Shown: one piece after another, positions 51,487 to 58,469 of the stretch
How the letters are laid out: the number at the start of each line of letters is the position of its first letter
Numbering within the stretch: position 1 is the first letter of the stretch
From: Neolewinella persica DSM 23188
GTDB taxonomy: Bacteria > Bacteroidota > Bacteroidia > Chitinophagales > Saprospiraceae
Length of the DNA: 64,000 nt
Assembly (NCBI RefSeq): GCF_000373105.1
Contig: NZ_KB890438.1
Span: forward strand, 29,909 to 93,908
Direction: 5' to 3'
The notes under the pieces: generated by a model
The model's database searches: none
Told to the model about the DNA's origin: nothing
Seen by the model: the letters and a program-made list of their open reading frames with translations, nothing else
Translations under genes and position numbers: made by a program

Positions 51487-52035
51487 ATGGAAAATAGCTA
51501 CTGCGCCCTGATGCCTGCTTTGCCGGAAGACCACGTACACCGGCGCTACCACGATTTTGAATATGGTTTCCCCATTGCTAATGACAACGAATTGTTCGGG
51601 CGGCTGATCCTGGAAATCAATCAGGCCGGTCTCTCCTGGCTGACCATTCTGAACAAGCAAGACAACTTTCGGGAAGCCTATGCTGGTTACGACATCAACA
51701 CCGTTGCCCACTTCAACGAAACTGATCGCGCACGACTGTTAGCTGATGCGGGGATTATCAGAAATAAGTTGAAGGTCAACGCAGCCATACACAATGCAAA
51801 TGTCATCCTGCGACTGCAACAGGAGTTCGGCAGCTTCAAAGCCTGGCTAGATCATCACCATCCGCTGACCAGGGAAGCCTGGGTAAAACTTTTCAAAAAG
51901 AACTTCAAGTTTACTGGTGGCGAGATAACGAACGAATTTCTGATGAGCGCCGGATATCTGGCGGGGGCGCATGATCCGGAGTGTCCGGTTTATGGGGAGA
52001 CGGTTGTTGCGGGGCCGGCCTGGAGGAGAGAATGA
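51487..52035 (+). CDS. tag: DNA-3-methyladenine glycosylase I family protein
   Basis: 182 residues. YHDFEYGFPI matches the YHDxEWG segment of Tag; LSWLTILNKQDNFREAY is its base-pocket helix, and GIIRNKLKVNAAIHNA contains the helix-hairpin-helix-like part. The C-terminus lacks the extra His/Cys ligands obvious in E. coli Tag, with GYLAGAHDPECPVY in that place. Expected: excision of N3-methyladenine from DNA. Start chosen at ATG 51487 beside its -7-like box. Confidence 0.88.
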   Translation: MENSYCALMPALPEDHVHRRYHDFEYGFPIANDNELFGRLILEINQAGLSWLTILNKQDNFREAYAGYDINTVAHFNETDRARLLADAGIIRNKLKVNAAIHNANVILRLQQEFGSFKAWLDHHHPLTREAWVKLFKKNFKFTGGEITNEFLMSAGYLAGAHDPECPVYGETVVAGPAWRRE

Positions 52036-52213
52036 GAGAATAATAGAATGAGGGGATGAGTGAATGCGCTGCCGAAAATACCATTCGCTGCGCTTGCTCA
52101 TCTTGGTGGTGAAAGGTGAATACCTTAGCGTTTAAGGCGGCTAAAGGTGAACAAGCGTAGCGCAGTGAACGGCCCCTGCGGTAGCTATTCTCCCATTCAA
52201 TAATTCTCTCTTT
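52028..52213. repeat. GAGAATGA / TTCTCCCATTC inverted word array
   Basis: GAGAGAATGAGAGAATAATAG words on the left pair with ATTCTCCCATTCAATAATTC words on the right. The core holds CGCTGCGCTTGCTCATC and GAACAAGCGTAGCGCAGTG, which also pair. Between convergent tag and the VIT-family gene. Confidence 0.8.
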
Positions 52214-52221
52214 CACTATTC

Positions 52222-52917
52222 CTAGATATTAACCCCAAACAGATACCCCACCAAAGCCGTCAGCCCCATGGCCATAGTTCCCCAAAAGGTGATCCTGATG
52301 ATTGGGCGAAAGGCATTGCTGCCACCGGTCGTCGCAGCGGCATAGCCGAGGAGTGCAAGTGCTAGGATGGCCACGAAGTATTGGCCAGGGACCATCCATT
52401 CCAAGGGCGAAAAGACGGAAACTAAGACTGGTAAAATACCTCCGGCCAGGAAGGCAGCCGCGGAAGCAATGGCTGCTTGTAGTGGATTGGCTTCGGTCAG
52501 GTCACTGATCCCTAATTCGTCGCGGGCGTGAGCGAGCAAAGGGTCGTGTTCGGTTAATTGAATGGCCACTTCCATGGCGGTGTCGGGGCGAAGGCCCCGC
52601 CCTTCATAGATTTGAGCCAGCTCCCTGAGTTCTTGTTCTGGCATGGTTTCCAGTTCTTTTCTCTCCCGTTCGAGGTCGCTTTTCTCCAGGTCCGACTGTG
52701 AACTCACCGATACATATTCTCCGGCGGCCATGGAGAGCGCACCTGCTACCAGGGCTGCAACCGAGGCCAGAATCACGGGGTCTCTGGTAGTGCTGGCGGC
52801 AGCGACCCCCACCGCGACACTGGCGGTGGACAGGATGCCGTCATTGGCACCTAAGACGGCCGCGCGCAGCCAGTTGCTGCGCATTACGTAGTGATCTTCC
52901 TGAATAACTTCCTCCAT
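52222..52917 (-). CDS. VIT1/CCC1-family metal transporter
   Basis: 231 residues from ATG 52917 (a GTG 24 nt upstream is an alternative start). RSNWLRAAVLGANDGILSTA is the diagnostic first helix, MAAGEYVSVSSQSDLEKSDLERE the second helix and metal-binding loop, and DPLLAHARDELGI with EANPLQAAIASAAAF continues the family. About five helices; inner membrane. The family exports Fe(II) or Mn(II) from the cytosol. Convergent with tag. Confidence 0.9.
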   Translation of the reverse strand: MEEVIQEDHYVMRSNWLRAAVLGANDGILSTASVAVGVAAASTTRDPVILASVAALVAGALSMAAGEYVSVSSQSDLEKSDLERERKELETMPEQELRELAQIYEGRGLRPDTAMEVAIQLTEHDPLLAHARDELGISDLTEANPLQAAIASAAAFLAGGILPVLVSVFSPLEWMVPGQYFVAILALALLGYAAATTGGSNAFRPIIRITFWGTMAMGLTALVGYLFGVNI

Positions 52918-53018
52918 GGTCTCGTTGAATTTGTACGGCACAAATTAGTAAAGCAAAAATTGGTAAAGGGTGACAAGTCGTAACTTTAGCTTCTTTCCTT
53001 AACCAGAATCAACTCCCA

Positions 53019-53390
53019 ATGAAACTCGGTGCATTTTCCGTCAGCCTCAGCGTTAAAGACCTGATGGTCTCCAAAGAATTTTACGAAAAACTGGGCTTTA
53101 CCACTTTTGCTGGCGAAGCCGCTAAGAACTACCTGATCATGAAGAATGGCAATGCACTGGTCGGCTTATTTCAGGGCATGTTTGAAGGCAATATCCTGAC
53201 ATTTAATCCGGGATGGGACGAAAATGCAGCCCTTGTCCCTGGCTTTGACGATGTCCGCGCCATTCAACAGGACCTGAAAGCTAAAGGACTAGAGCTGATG
53301 AGCGAGGCTGACGAAACGACTAAAGGTCCGGCCAGCCTCATGGTAACTGACCCGGATGGTAATTTGGTCCTGATTGATCAGCACGTTTAG
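53019..53390 (+). CDS. VOC-family (glyoxalase-like) protein
   Basis: 123 residues, two beta-alpha-beta-beta-beta modules. FSVSLSVKDLMVSKEFYEKLGF is the typical VOC start, and VTDPDGNLVLIDQ the typical end. Related to bleomycin-resistance/extradiol-dioxygenase proteins; substrate unknown. TAACTTTAG, a possible promoter box, lies 30 nt before the ATG. Confidence 0.88.
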   Translation: MKLGAFSVSLSVKDLMVSKEFYEKLGFTTFAGEAAKNYLIMKNGNALVGLFQGMFEGNILTFNPGWDENAALVPGFDDVRAIQQDLKAKGLELMSEADETTKGPASLMVTDPDGNLVLIDQHV

Positions 53391-53449
53391 CCGCGTAATT
53401 AAGCCTGCGGATAGTGATTTGGGCGGTAGCACGGCTAAGGAGAAAGTAC

Positions 53450-53571
53450 GCAGGGCAATCGCAAGGTCGACGGAGTAAAGCCTTTGCGGTCATTTACGAC
53501 CCGATCACTCGGCGGACGAGCCAGCTCGTATTGTCGCGTCTCGGCCGACGAGCGACCTTGCGATTGCCCTG
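53450..53571. repeat. Palindromic element with perfect 19-bp arms
   Basis: CAGGGCAATCGCAAGGTCG (53451-53469) and CGACCTTGCGATTGCCCTG (53553-53571) are perfect inverted repeats; AGAAAGTAC and GTGCTTTCT extend the pairing outside. The 83-nt interior has its own CTCGGCGGACGAG/CTCGGCCGACGAG near-repeats. It may be a MITE or structured leader of the methyltransferase gene. Confidence 0.75.
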
Positions 53572-53612
53572 AGAAGGTGCTTTCTGCTGGTATACAAACC
53601 GAACTACATTGC

Positions 53613-53620
53613 TATCTTCG
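53613..53620 (+). promoter_or_regulatory. -7-like box TATCTTCG of methyltransferase
   Basis: TATCTTCG ends 4 nt before ATG 53625. Confidence 0.45.
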
Positions 53621-53624
53621 CGCC

Positions 53625-54419
53625 ATGCAGGAAAGACATACCAATAAGCGCCGTTATTTCGACGAGCAGGTCCTGACGACCCGCCGCCATGTACTACCTT
53701 ATGTACAGGAAGTAATGCCCATTACTCCCAAGACGAGGGTCTTTGAAATTGGGAGTGGAGAGGGGGGCAACCTGGTTCCTTTCCTGGAGTTGGGCTGCCC
53801 GTGTGTCGGTGTTGACTTCAACCAGGTGAAAATTGATTTAGGGTTGGGTTACATCAAGGAAATGCTGCCAAAGGCAGACATCAAGATGATCGTCCAGGAC
53901 ATCTATGACAGCAAGGCTGAAGCGCTCGGAACCTTTGACCTCATTATATTACGCGACGTCATTGAGCATATTCACGATCAGGGACGTTTTTTGAAATTTG
54001 TCCACAAATTCCTAACGCCTACCGGACGCATCTTTTTTGGTTTTCCTCCCTGGCGGATGCCTTTTGGCGGCCACCAGCAGGTGCTGCGTCACCGTTTGCT
54101 GAACAAGCTGCCCTGGTTTCACTTGCTGCCCAATGGTGCTTACGCGGGGTTGTTACGCGCTGCGGGCGAAGGAGATAAGAAGGTGGAAGATATGTTGGAG
54201 ATCAAAGAGACCGGCATTAGCGTTGATCGTTTTTCCCGATTAGCTAAAGAAGCAGGCTTTCGTTTTGACCGCAAGGACCTTTGGTTCATCAATCCTAACT
54301 ATGAAACCAAGTTTGGCCTGACCCCAAGGAAACTTCCCGGTGTAGTCGATAGCGTACCCTGGATTAAGGACTTCTTCTCCACTTGCTGCTATGCCATTAT
54401 TAGTAAAGACAGAAATTAG
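53625..54419 (+). CDS. Class I SAM-dependent methyltransferase
   Basis: 264 residues from ATG 53625; the frame extends upstream to 53484 through the palindrome but this is unlikely. VFEIGSGEGGNLVPFLELG is motif I (SAM binding), GVDFNQVKI motif II, and FDLIILRDVIEHIHDQG motif IV. FFGFPPWRMPFGGHQQ follows, a segment seen in methyltransferases acting on small molecules or lipids. Substrate unknown. Convergent with ccmF. Confidence 0.88.
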   Translation: MQERHTNKRRYFDEQVLTTRRHVLPYVQEVMPITPKTRVFEIGSGEGGNLVPFLELGCPCVGVDFNQVKIDLGLGYIKEMLPKADIKMIVQDIYDSKAEALGTFDLIILRDVIEHIHDQGRFLKFVHKFLTPTGRIFFGFPPWRMPFGGHQQVLRHRLLNKLPWFHLLPNGAYAGLLRAAGEGDKKVEDMLEIKETGISVDRFSRLAKEAGFRFDRKDLWFINPNYETKFGLTPRKLPGVVDSVPWIKDFFSTCCYAIISKDRN

Positions 54420-54444
54420 GAGCTAAGAACTAAGAGCTAGTTTC

Positions 54445-57312
54445 CTACCTCCTAGCCTTCTTTTCCCGGATCCGGAACACCATCGAGATCAGTAGTCCAC
54501 CCATCATTGCGATGGTACCGAACCAGAACAGGTTGATGCCAGGGAATTCTATGGCCTGCAGGGCCAGCCAGTCGGATCGAGCACTGTTGGTGGCTACGGC
54601 TACCGGTATTTTCAGCGCACCGCGTCGCGGTGCTTCAGCGACCAATAGGGTTGCTTCGCTAGTTTCGGGGTTGAGGTTAATGAGGTTAGCGAAGATCCCA
54701 AGCTCCCGGTGCTCATCACGAATGCGACTGGGTGTTTTGTCGCGGATAATGAAGACAGGTTCCAGGGAGCCGGTGGTGCCGTCGTCGGCACTGATCTGCA
54801 ACTGAGCGCTTACGGCAATGTCTCCTTCACGAGCGGTGTAGTGACCGACTTTCGGATTTGGCTGGAAATTCCGGAAGGTGACTTCCTTGTCACCAATGGT
54901 GAAGGAAGAGCCGGGGGTAACGACAAATTCCTGATACTGCAGATCATCCTCCGCCACCAGTAATTGGTCGAAGACAGATTCATCGATCTTGAGGCGGGTG
55001 CTGATCTCGTTTAGCTGAGCAGGGTAGTGGTAGAGTAAACCTTCACGAAGTACGAGGGCAATTTGCTCCCGGAAGGTCGTATCCGCACCGTTGCGGGTAA
55101 TGGCCACGGTGGCGCTCACGCCAATATCATTGGGCTCCGCTACGTAGTTGGAGTGGTAGGGGGTTCTGGAAAAGGCTTCCAGCGCAATCTGATAGTTACG
55201 GACCAGGAAGGTGTCCGGCTCCCGAATCTTCAGGGTGTCTTTGAAGGCTAACTGTTCGCCCTCCAGCAGTGGGATGATCTTGTACTTCAGGCTGTCTTCT
55301 TTCGCCTGTTTTTCTTTGATACTCTGCTCTTCGAGCGGGAGGCTCATGATGACGGTGAAGATGTCCTTATTCCAGTAATGCTTAGTGCTGGGGTTCGTAA
55401 TGGCGATCTTCTCAAAACTTTTATCGTAGAGGAGGTTAGGCTCCAGCTGGAATTCTTCCAGGATGTTGCCGTTTTCATCACGCCGTTTATAATCGACGAA
55501 GTAAGTCCGGTTATAGCCATCGATGGAGTCGTTCCGGAGGGTGAGTTCGTAGTTCTCCATGATCATCGGCTCGTCCTTGATCAGGATAACGGTGGTACGC
55601 TCCAGCTCTTCGTCCTCGCTCAGCCCCTCCATGAGGAACTGATTCTGACTGATGATACGCTTGTTACCTCCACTCGCGAGGATACCCAGGATCATGAGGC
55701 CAAAACCGATATGACTCAGACTACTACCAAAGACTTTGCTGTCTTTGAAGGCAAAACGAATCAGATAATCCGTATTGGTCCACACGGCAAACCAGCCGCT
55801 GAACAGCATCATCTTGAACTGCCAGGGCCCGGCGTCGATCCACTGCAACGTTGCCCAACTAAGGACCACTGCACCTGCGACCGCGCCCAGCGTATGCATC
55901 AAAAATGACTTCCAGTGCTCGGCGAAATCCTTTTCCCGCCAGCGTAAGAAGTGAGCGACCCCCGAAAGAATGCCGATAAATATCCCGATCCATATCTGGA
56001 AACGATTGTGGTGTGCTTCCGGATCCGTGAGCGTAACGCCGTCAAATACCGGATTGAAGTACTCCATTACCTCATTGTACACCGGCAGGCTCGTTGATCC
56101 GGTGATCAACACCGCCGACATCAACAGCACCAGACTACCGATGAACATCCAGAACTCCCGGCTGCTCAACGATTCTTCTTTTTCGGGGACGGGAATTCCC
56201 CTCCATCGCCAGGCCATCAACGCTACGCTGCCCAGGCCAAAAAAGCCGAGGAAAAACAGTAGTTGTGCTTCCAGTCCCATTTCGGTAAAGGCATGCACTG
56301 AGGTATCCCCCAGCACCCCCGATCGGGTGAGGAAGGTGCTGTAAACGATCATCACGAAGGTGAAGAGATAGAATAGGTAGGTCGCCCGAATGCCCTGCCC
56401 GGTGGCCCGGCTGATCAGGTTGGTGTGGAGCCCGGCCACTAAAAGTAACCAGGGTACGAGACTGGTGTTTTCCACCGGGTCCCAGGCCCAGTAACCACCA
56501 AAATTAAGCGCTTCGTAGGCCCAGGCGGCACCCATCAGGATACCGATACCGAGAATACCTGCGCTGAACAAAGACCAACGCAGGGCGGGCCGCAGCCACT
56601 CCTTGTGTTGCCCCGTCCATAGCCCCGCAACCGCGAAGGCGAAGGGAACTACCGTGCTGGCAAAGCCCAGAAACAGGGTAGGAGGGTGGATGGTCATCCA
56701 GTAATTCTGCAGTGACGGGTTGAGGCCGTTTCCTTTCAGTAGCGCAACGTAGTCGGCCTGCTGAAAGATTGGTGCATTGATGGTTTCCCGAAGCAACAGC
56801 ATCGGGCTGGAGCCGAGTTTGATCATCCAGTCGCCAATACCAAAATGGACGCCCAGAATCATGGATACAATGACGATTTGCACCGCGCAAAGCACCGCCA
56901 TTACTGGCCGTTCCCACTTTCGGGCGGTGACCATCAGCACGTATCCCAGGATGACGTGCCAGAACATCCAGAGCAAAAAACTGCCTTCCTGGCCTTCCCA
57001 GAAGGCACTGAAAATATAGCGTTGTTGCAGGTCTGCACTCACGTGCGCGCTCACATACTGGTACTCGTAGTACTGGTTGAGCATGGCGTAGAAGATGCAT
57101 CCGATCACGGTGAACACCGCTGCGCCGTGCGCCAGAAAGCTCAGCTGGCCGAGTCGCGCCCACTTACCACCGCGCAATTTTTCGTCGCGGTACTGCGTCG
57201 CCAAAAAGTAACTCACCATGCTGAGAATCGCCGCAAAAAAGGCGAGAAGCATGGCGAAGTGGCCGATGTGGCGGGGGCCGAGGTGTTCGTTGATGTATTG
57301 GATTTCTTCCAT
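54445..57312 (-). CDS. ccmF: Cytochrome c maturation protein CcmF/heme lyase
   Basis: 955 residues, longer than the ~650 of proteobacterial CcmF. The first ~550 residues hold many membrane helices, the histidine segment TIHPPTLFLGFA and the WWD-like motif GGYWAWDPVENTSLVPW, which binds heme in the CcmF/CcsA family. About 590-910 is a large soluble insertion before a last helix (NLFWFGTIAMMGGLLISMVF). Expected role: attachment of heme to periplasmic c-type apocytochromes, receiving heme from CcmE encoded just upstream. A GC-element copy at 55868-55892 encodes GAVAGAV. Confidence 0.92.
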   Translation of the reverse strand: MEEIQYINEHLGPRHIGHFAMLLAFFAAILSMVSYFLATQYRDEKLRGGKWARLGQLSFLAHGAAVFTVIGCIFYAMLNQYYEYQYVSAHVSADLQQRYIFSAFWEGQEGSFLLWMFWHVILGYVLMVTARKWERPVMAVLCAVQIVIVSMILGVHFGIGDWMIKLGSSPMLLLRETINAPIFQQADYVALLKGNGLNPSLQNYWMTIHPPTLFLGFASTVVPFAFAVAGLWTGQHKEWLRPALRWSLFSAGILGIGILMGAAWAYEALNFGGYWAWDPVENTSLVPWLLLVAGLHTNLISRATGQGIRATYLFYLFTFVMIVYSTFLTRSGVLGDTSVHAFTEMGLEAQLLFFLGFFGLGSVALMAWRWRGIPVPEKEESLSSREFWMFIGSLVLLMSAVLITGSTSLPVYNEVMEYFNPVFDGVTLTDPEAHHNRFQIWIGIFIGILSGVAHFLRWREKDFAEHWKSFLMHTLGAVAGAVVLSWATLQWIDAGPWQFKMMLFSGWFAVWTNTDYLIRFAFKDSKVFGSSLSHIGFGLMILGILASGGNKRIISQNQFLMEGLSEDEELERTTVILIKDEPMIMENYELTLRNDSIDGYNRTYFVDYKRRDENGNILEEFQLEPNLLYDKSFEKIAITNPSTKHYWNKDIFTVIMSLPLEEQSIKEKQAKEDSLKYKIIPLLEGEQLAFKDTLKIREPDTFLVRNYQIALEAFSRTPYHSNYVAEPNDIGVSATVAITRNGADTTFREQIALVLREGLLYHYPAQLNEISTRLKIDESVFDQLLVAEDDLQYQEFVVTPGSSFTIGDKEVTFRNFQPNPKVGHYTAREGDIAVSAQLQISADDGTTGSLEPVFIIRDKTPSRIRDEHRELGIFANLINLNPETSEATLLVAEAPRRGALKIPVAVATNSARSDWLALQAIEFPGINLFWFGTIAMMGGLLISMVFRIREKKARR
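55868..55892 (-). repeat. Dispersed GC element, copy 14 (inside ccmF, sense)
   Basis: CACTGCACCTGCGACCGCGC; read in the gene as LGAVAGAVV in a membrane helix. Confidence 0.8.
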
Positions 57313-57439
57313 TAGTCAAGGAGTCAAGCAGTCAGTTAGTCAAGGAGTCAAGCAGTACAGGTAGTCAAATAGTTAAGCAGTCAGTTAATCAAAGAGTCAA
57401 GCAGTACTATTTGACTCCTTGACGCTCTGTACTGTTTGA
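57313..57439. repeat. AGTCAAGGAGTCAAGCAGTC word array
   Basis: AGTCAAGGAGTCAAGCAGTC-type words are repeated from 57314 to about 57404 and opposed by TTTGACTCCTTGACGC and TGTTTGACTATTCC. It fills the gap between ccmE and ccmF. Confidence 0.85.
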
Positions 57440-57835
57440 CTATTCCACTAATCCCTTAATCATCGATTCTTCGTCCTTATACTTACTGGGGCACTTCAGC
57501 TGAATGTCCTTAGCGATAAATTTTTCGCCTTCCATGCGGCCGGTCAGCACGATGGATTCGGACATTTCGAAATCCTGCGGTTTGCCCTTCAGCAAGATGA
57601 CTTCACGTTCATTACCTTCCTGGTCTTCCAGGAAGAAACTGAATTTATTGGGGTCCTTTAGCGGCTCGAACACCATGGGCTTGTCCTTGACCAGGCTACC
57701 GACGAGCTTAACGGACTCACCGGTTTCAGCGGCCTTGTCGAAGTTAGCGTAGGGGGCTACTTCACCGCCCGCAGTCAGTACCAGTGCGGTAGCGACGATG
57801 ACCATAATGATGGCGAGTAGATATGTCTTTTTCAT
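57440..57835 (-). CDS. ccmE: Cytochrome c maturation heme chaperone CcmE, Cys-type
   Basis: 131 residues from ATG 57835; the longer frame to 57937 crosses a GC element and is rejected. One N-terminal membrane helix (about 5-22), then an OB-fold-like domain (KLVGSLVKD, FFLEDQEGNEREVIL, VLTGRMEGEKFIAKDI). The heme-attachment motif HxxxY is replaced by CPSKY (Cys115, Tyr119), the CxxxY variant also known in some delta-proteobacteria and archaea. It hands heme to CcmF, encoded next in the same direction. Confidence 0.88.
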   Translation of the reverse strand: MKKTYLLAIIMVIVATALVLTAGGEVAPYANFDKAAETGESVKLVGSLVKDKPMVFEPLKDPNKFSFFLEDQEGNEREVILLKGKPQDFEMSESIVLTGRMEGEKFIAKDIQLKCPSKYKDEESMIKGLVE

Positions 57836-58469
57836 AGCGCGAGGTCTTTTTTTTGGCGCGGCCGCAGGTGCAGGGAAATGATTTGAAAGTGCAATACAAC
57901 CTGCAAACGACCGTACGCCCCGCGAAGGTACGCTCAACTGTCTTGAGCATGGTCAGAATTGGGTAAAGGTTGAGCTTATAAACATCTAGGCTTACGGCAA
58001 ACAGACTCCTACCCATATGGCGGGAGAGTTTATGGCCTACTAAAAGGACGGTGGTGGTCCGGTAAGCATAGAGGGGAAGAAGAGGTAGGGATTAGAACGG
58101 ACCGACTGGAGGACTTCCGGTAGGCCGTTAGATTGTAAATGAATTTACCTGTTCAACCAGGTAGTCAAACGGGTGAACGAAATTAGTCGAGCTGCGCAAC
58201 AAGTCTAAAACGCTGTACTTTTCAAGAAGAAAAATACAGTGATACAGTTTTATTGTTAGTATATTGGTGGGCTTGATCTCAATCAAAGGGCAAAAGCTTT
58301 GCTTTTCGACTCTTTTATCTGCTATTGGCCTGATGGAGAAACAAGTGTTTTAAGTTAAACAGATAGTGCTTTAGTAACAAGTTATGATTGAATAGTATTG
58401 AATTTTAAAGGGTTTTTAAGACGACTTTCTTTCAGCTATTCCAAGTTTTTTTCACCGTAACTATTTTCT
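57836..58469. other. 634-bp intergenic region
   Basis: Contains a GC-element copy at 57851-57875 beside ccmE. The rest is A/T-rich before the giant protein gene; no gene, tRNA or convincing hairpin seen. It probably carries the two divergent promoters. Confidence 0.5.
57851..57875 (+). repeat. Dispersed GC element, copy 15
   Basis: TTTTGGCGCGGCCGCAGGTG then CAGGG; in the ccmE leader, opposite strand. Confidence 0.9.

Noticed and set aside
56504..57163. 219-codon minus-strand frame in a second frame of ccmF
   Set aside because: Overlaps conserved CcmF membrane segments; composition is Arg/Pro-rich as in shadow frames.
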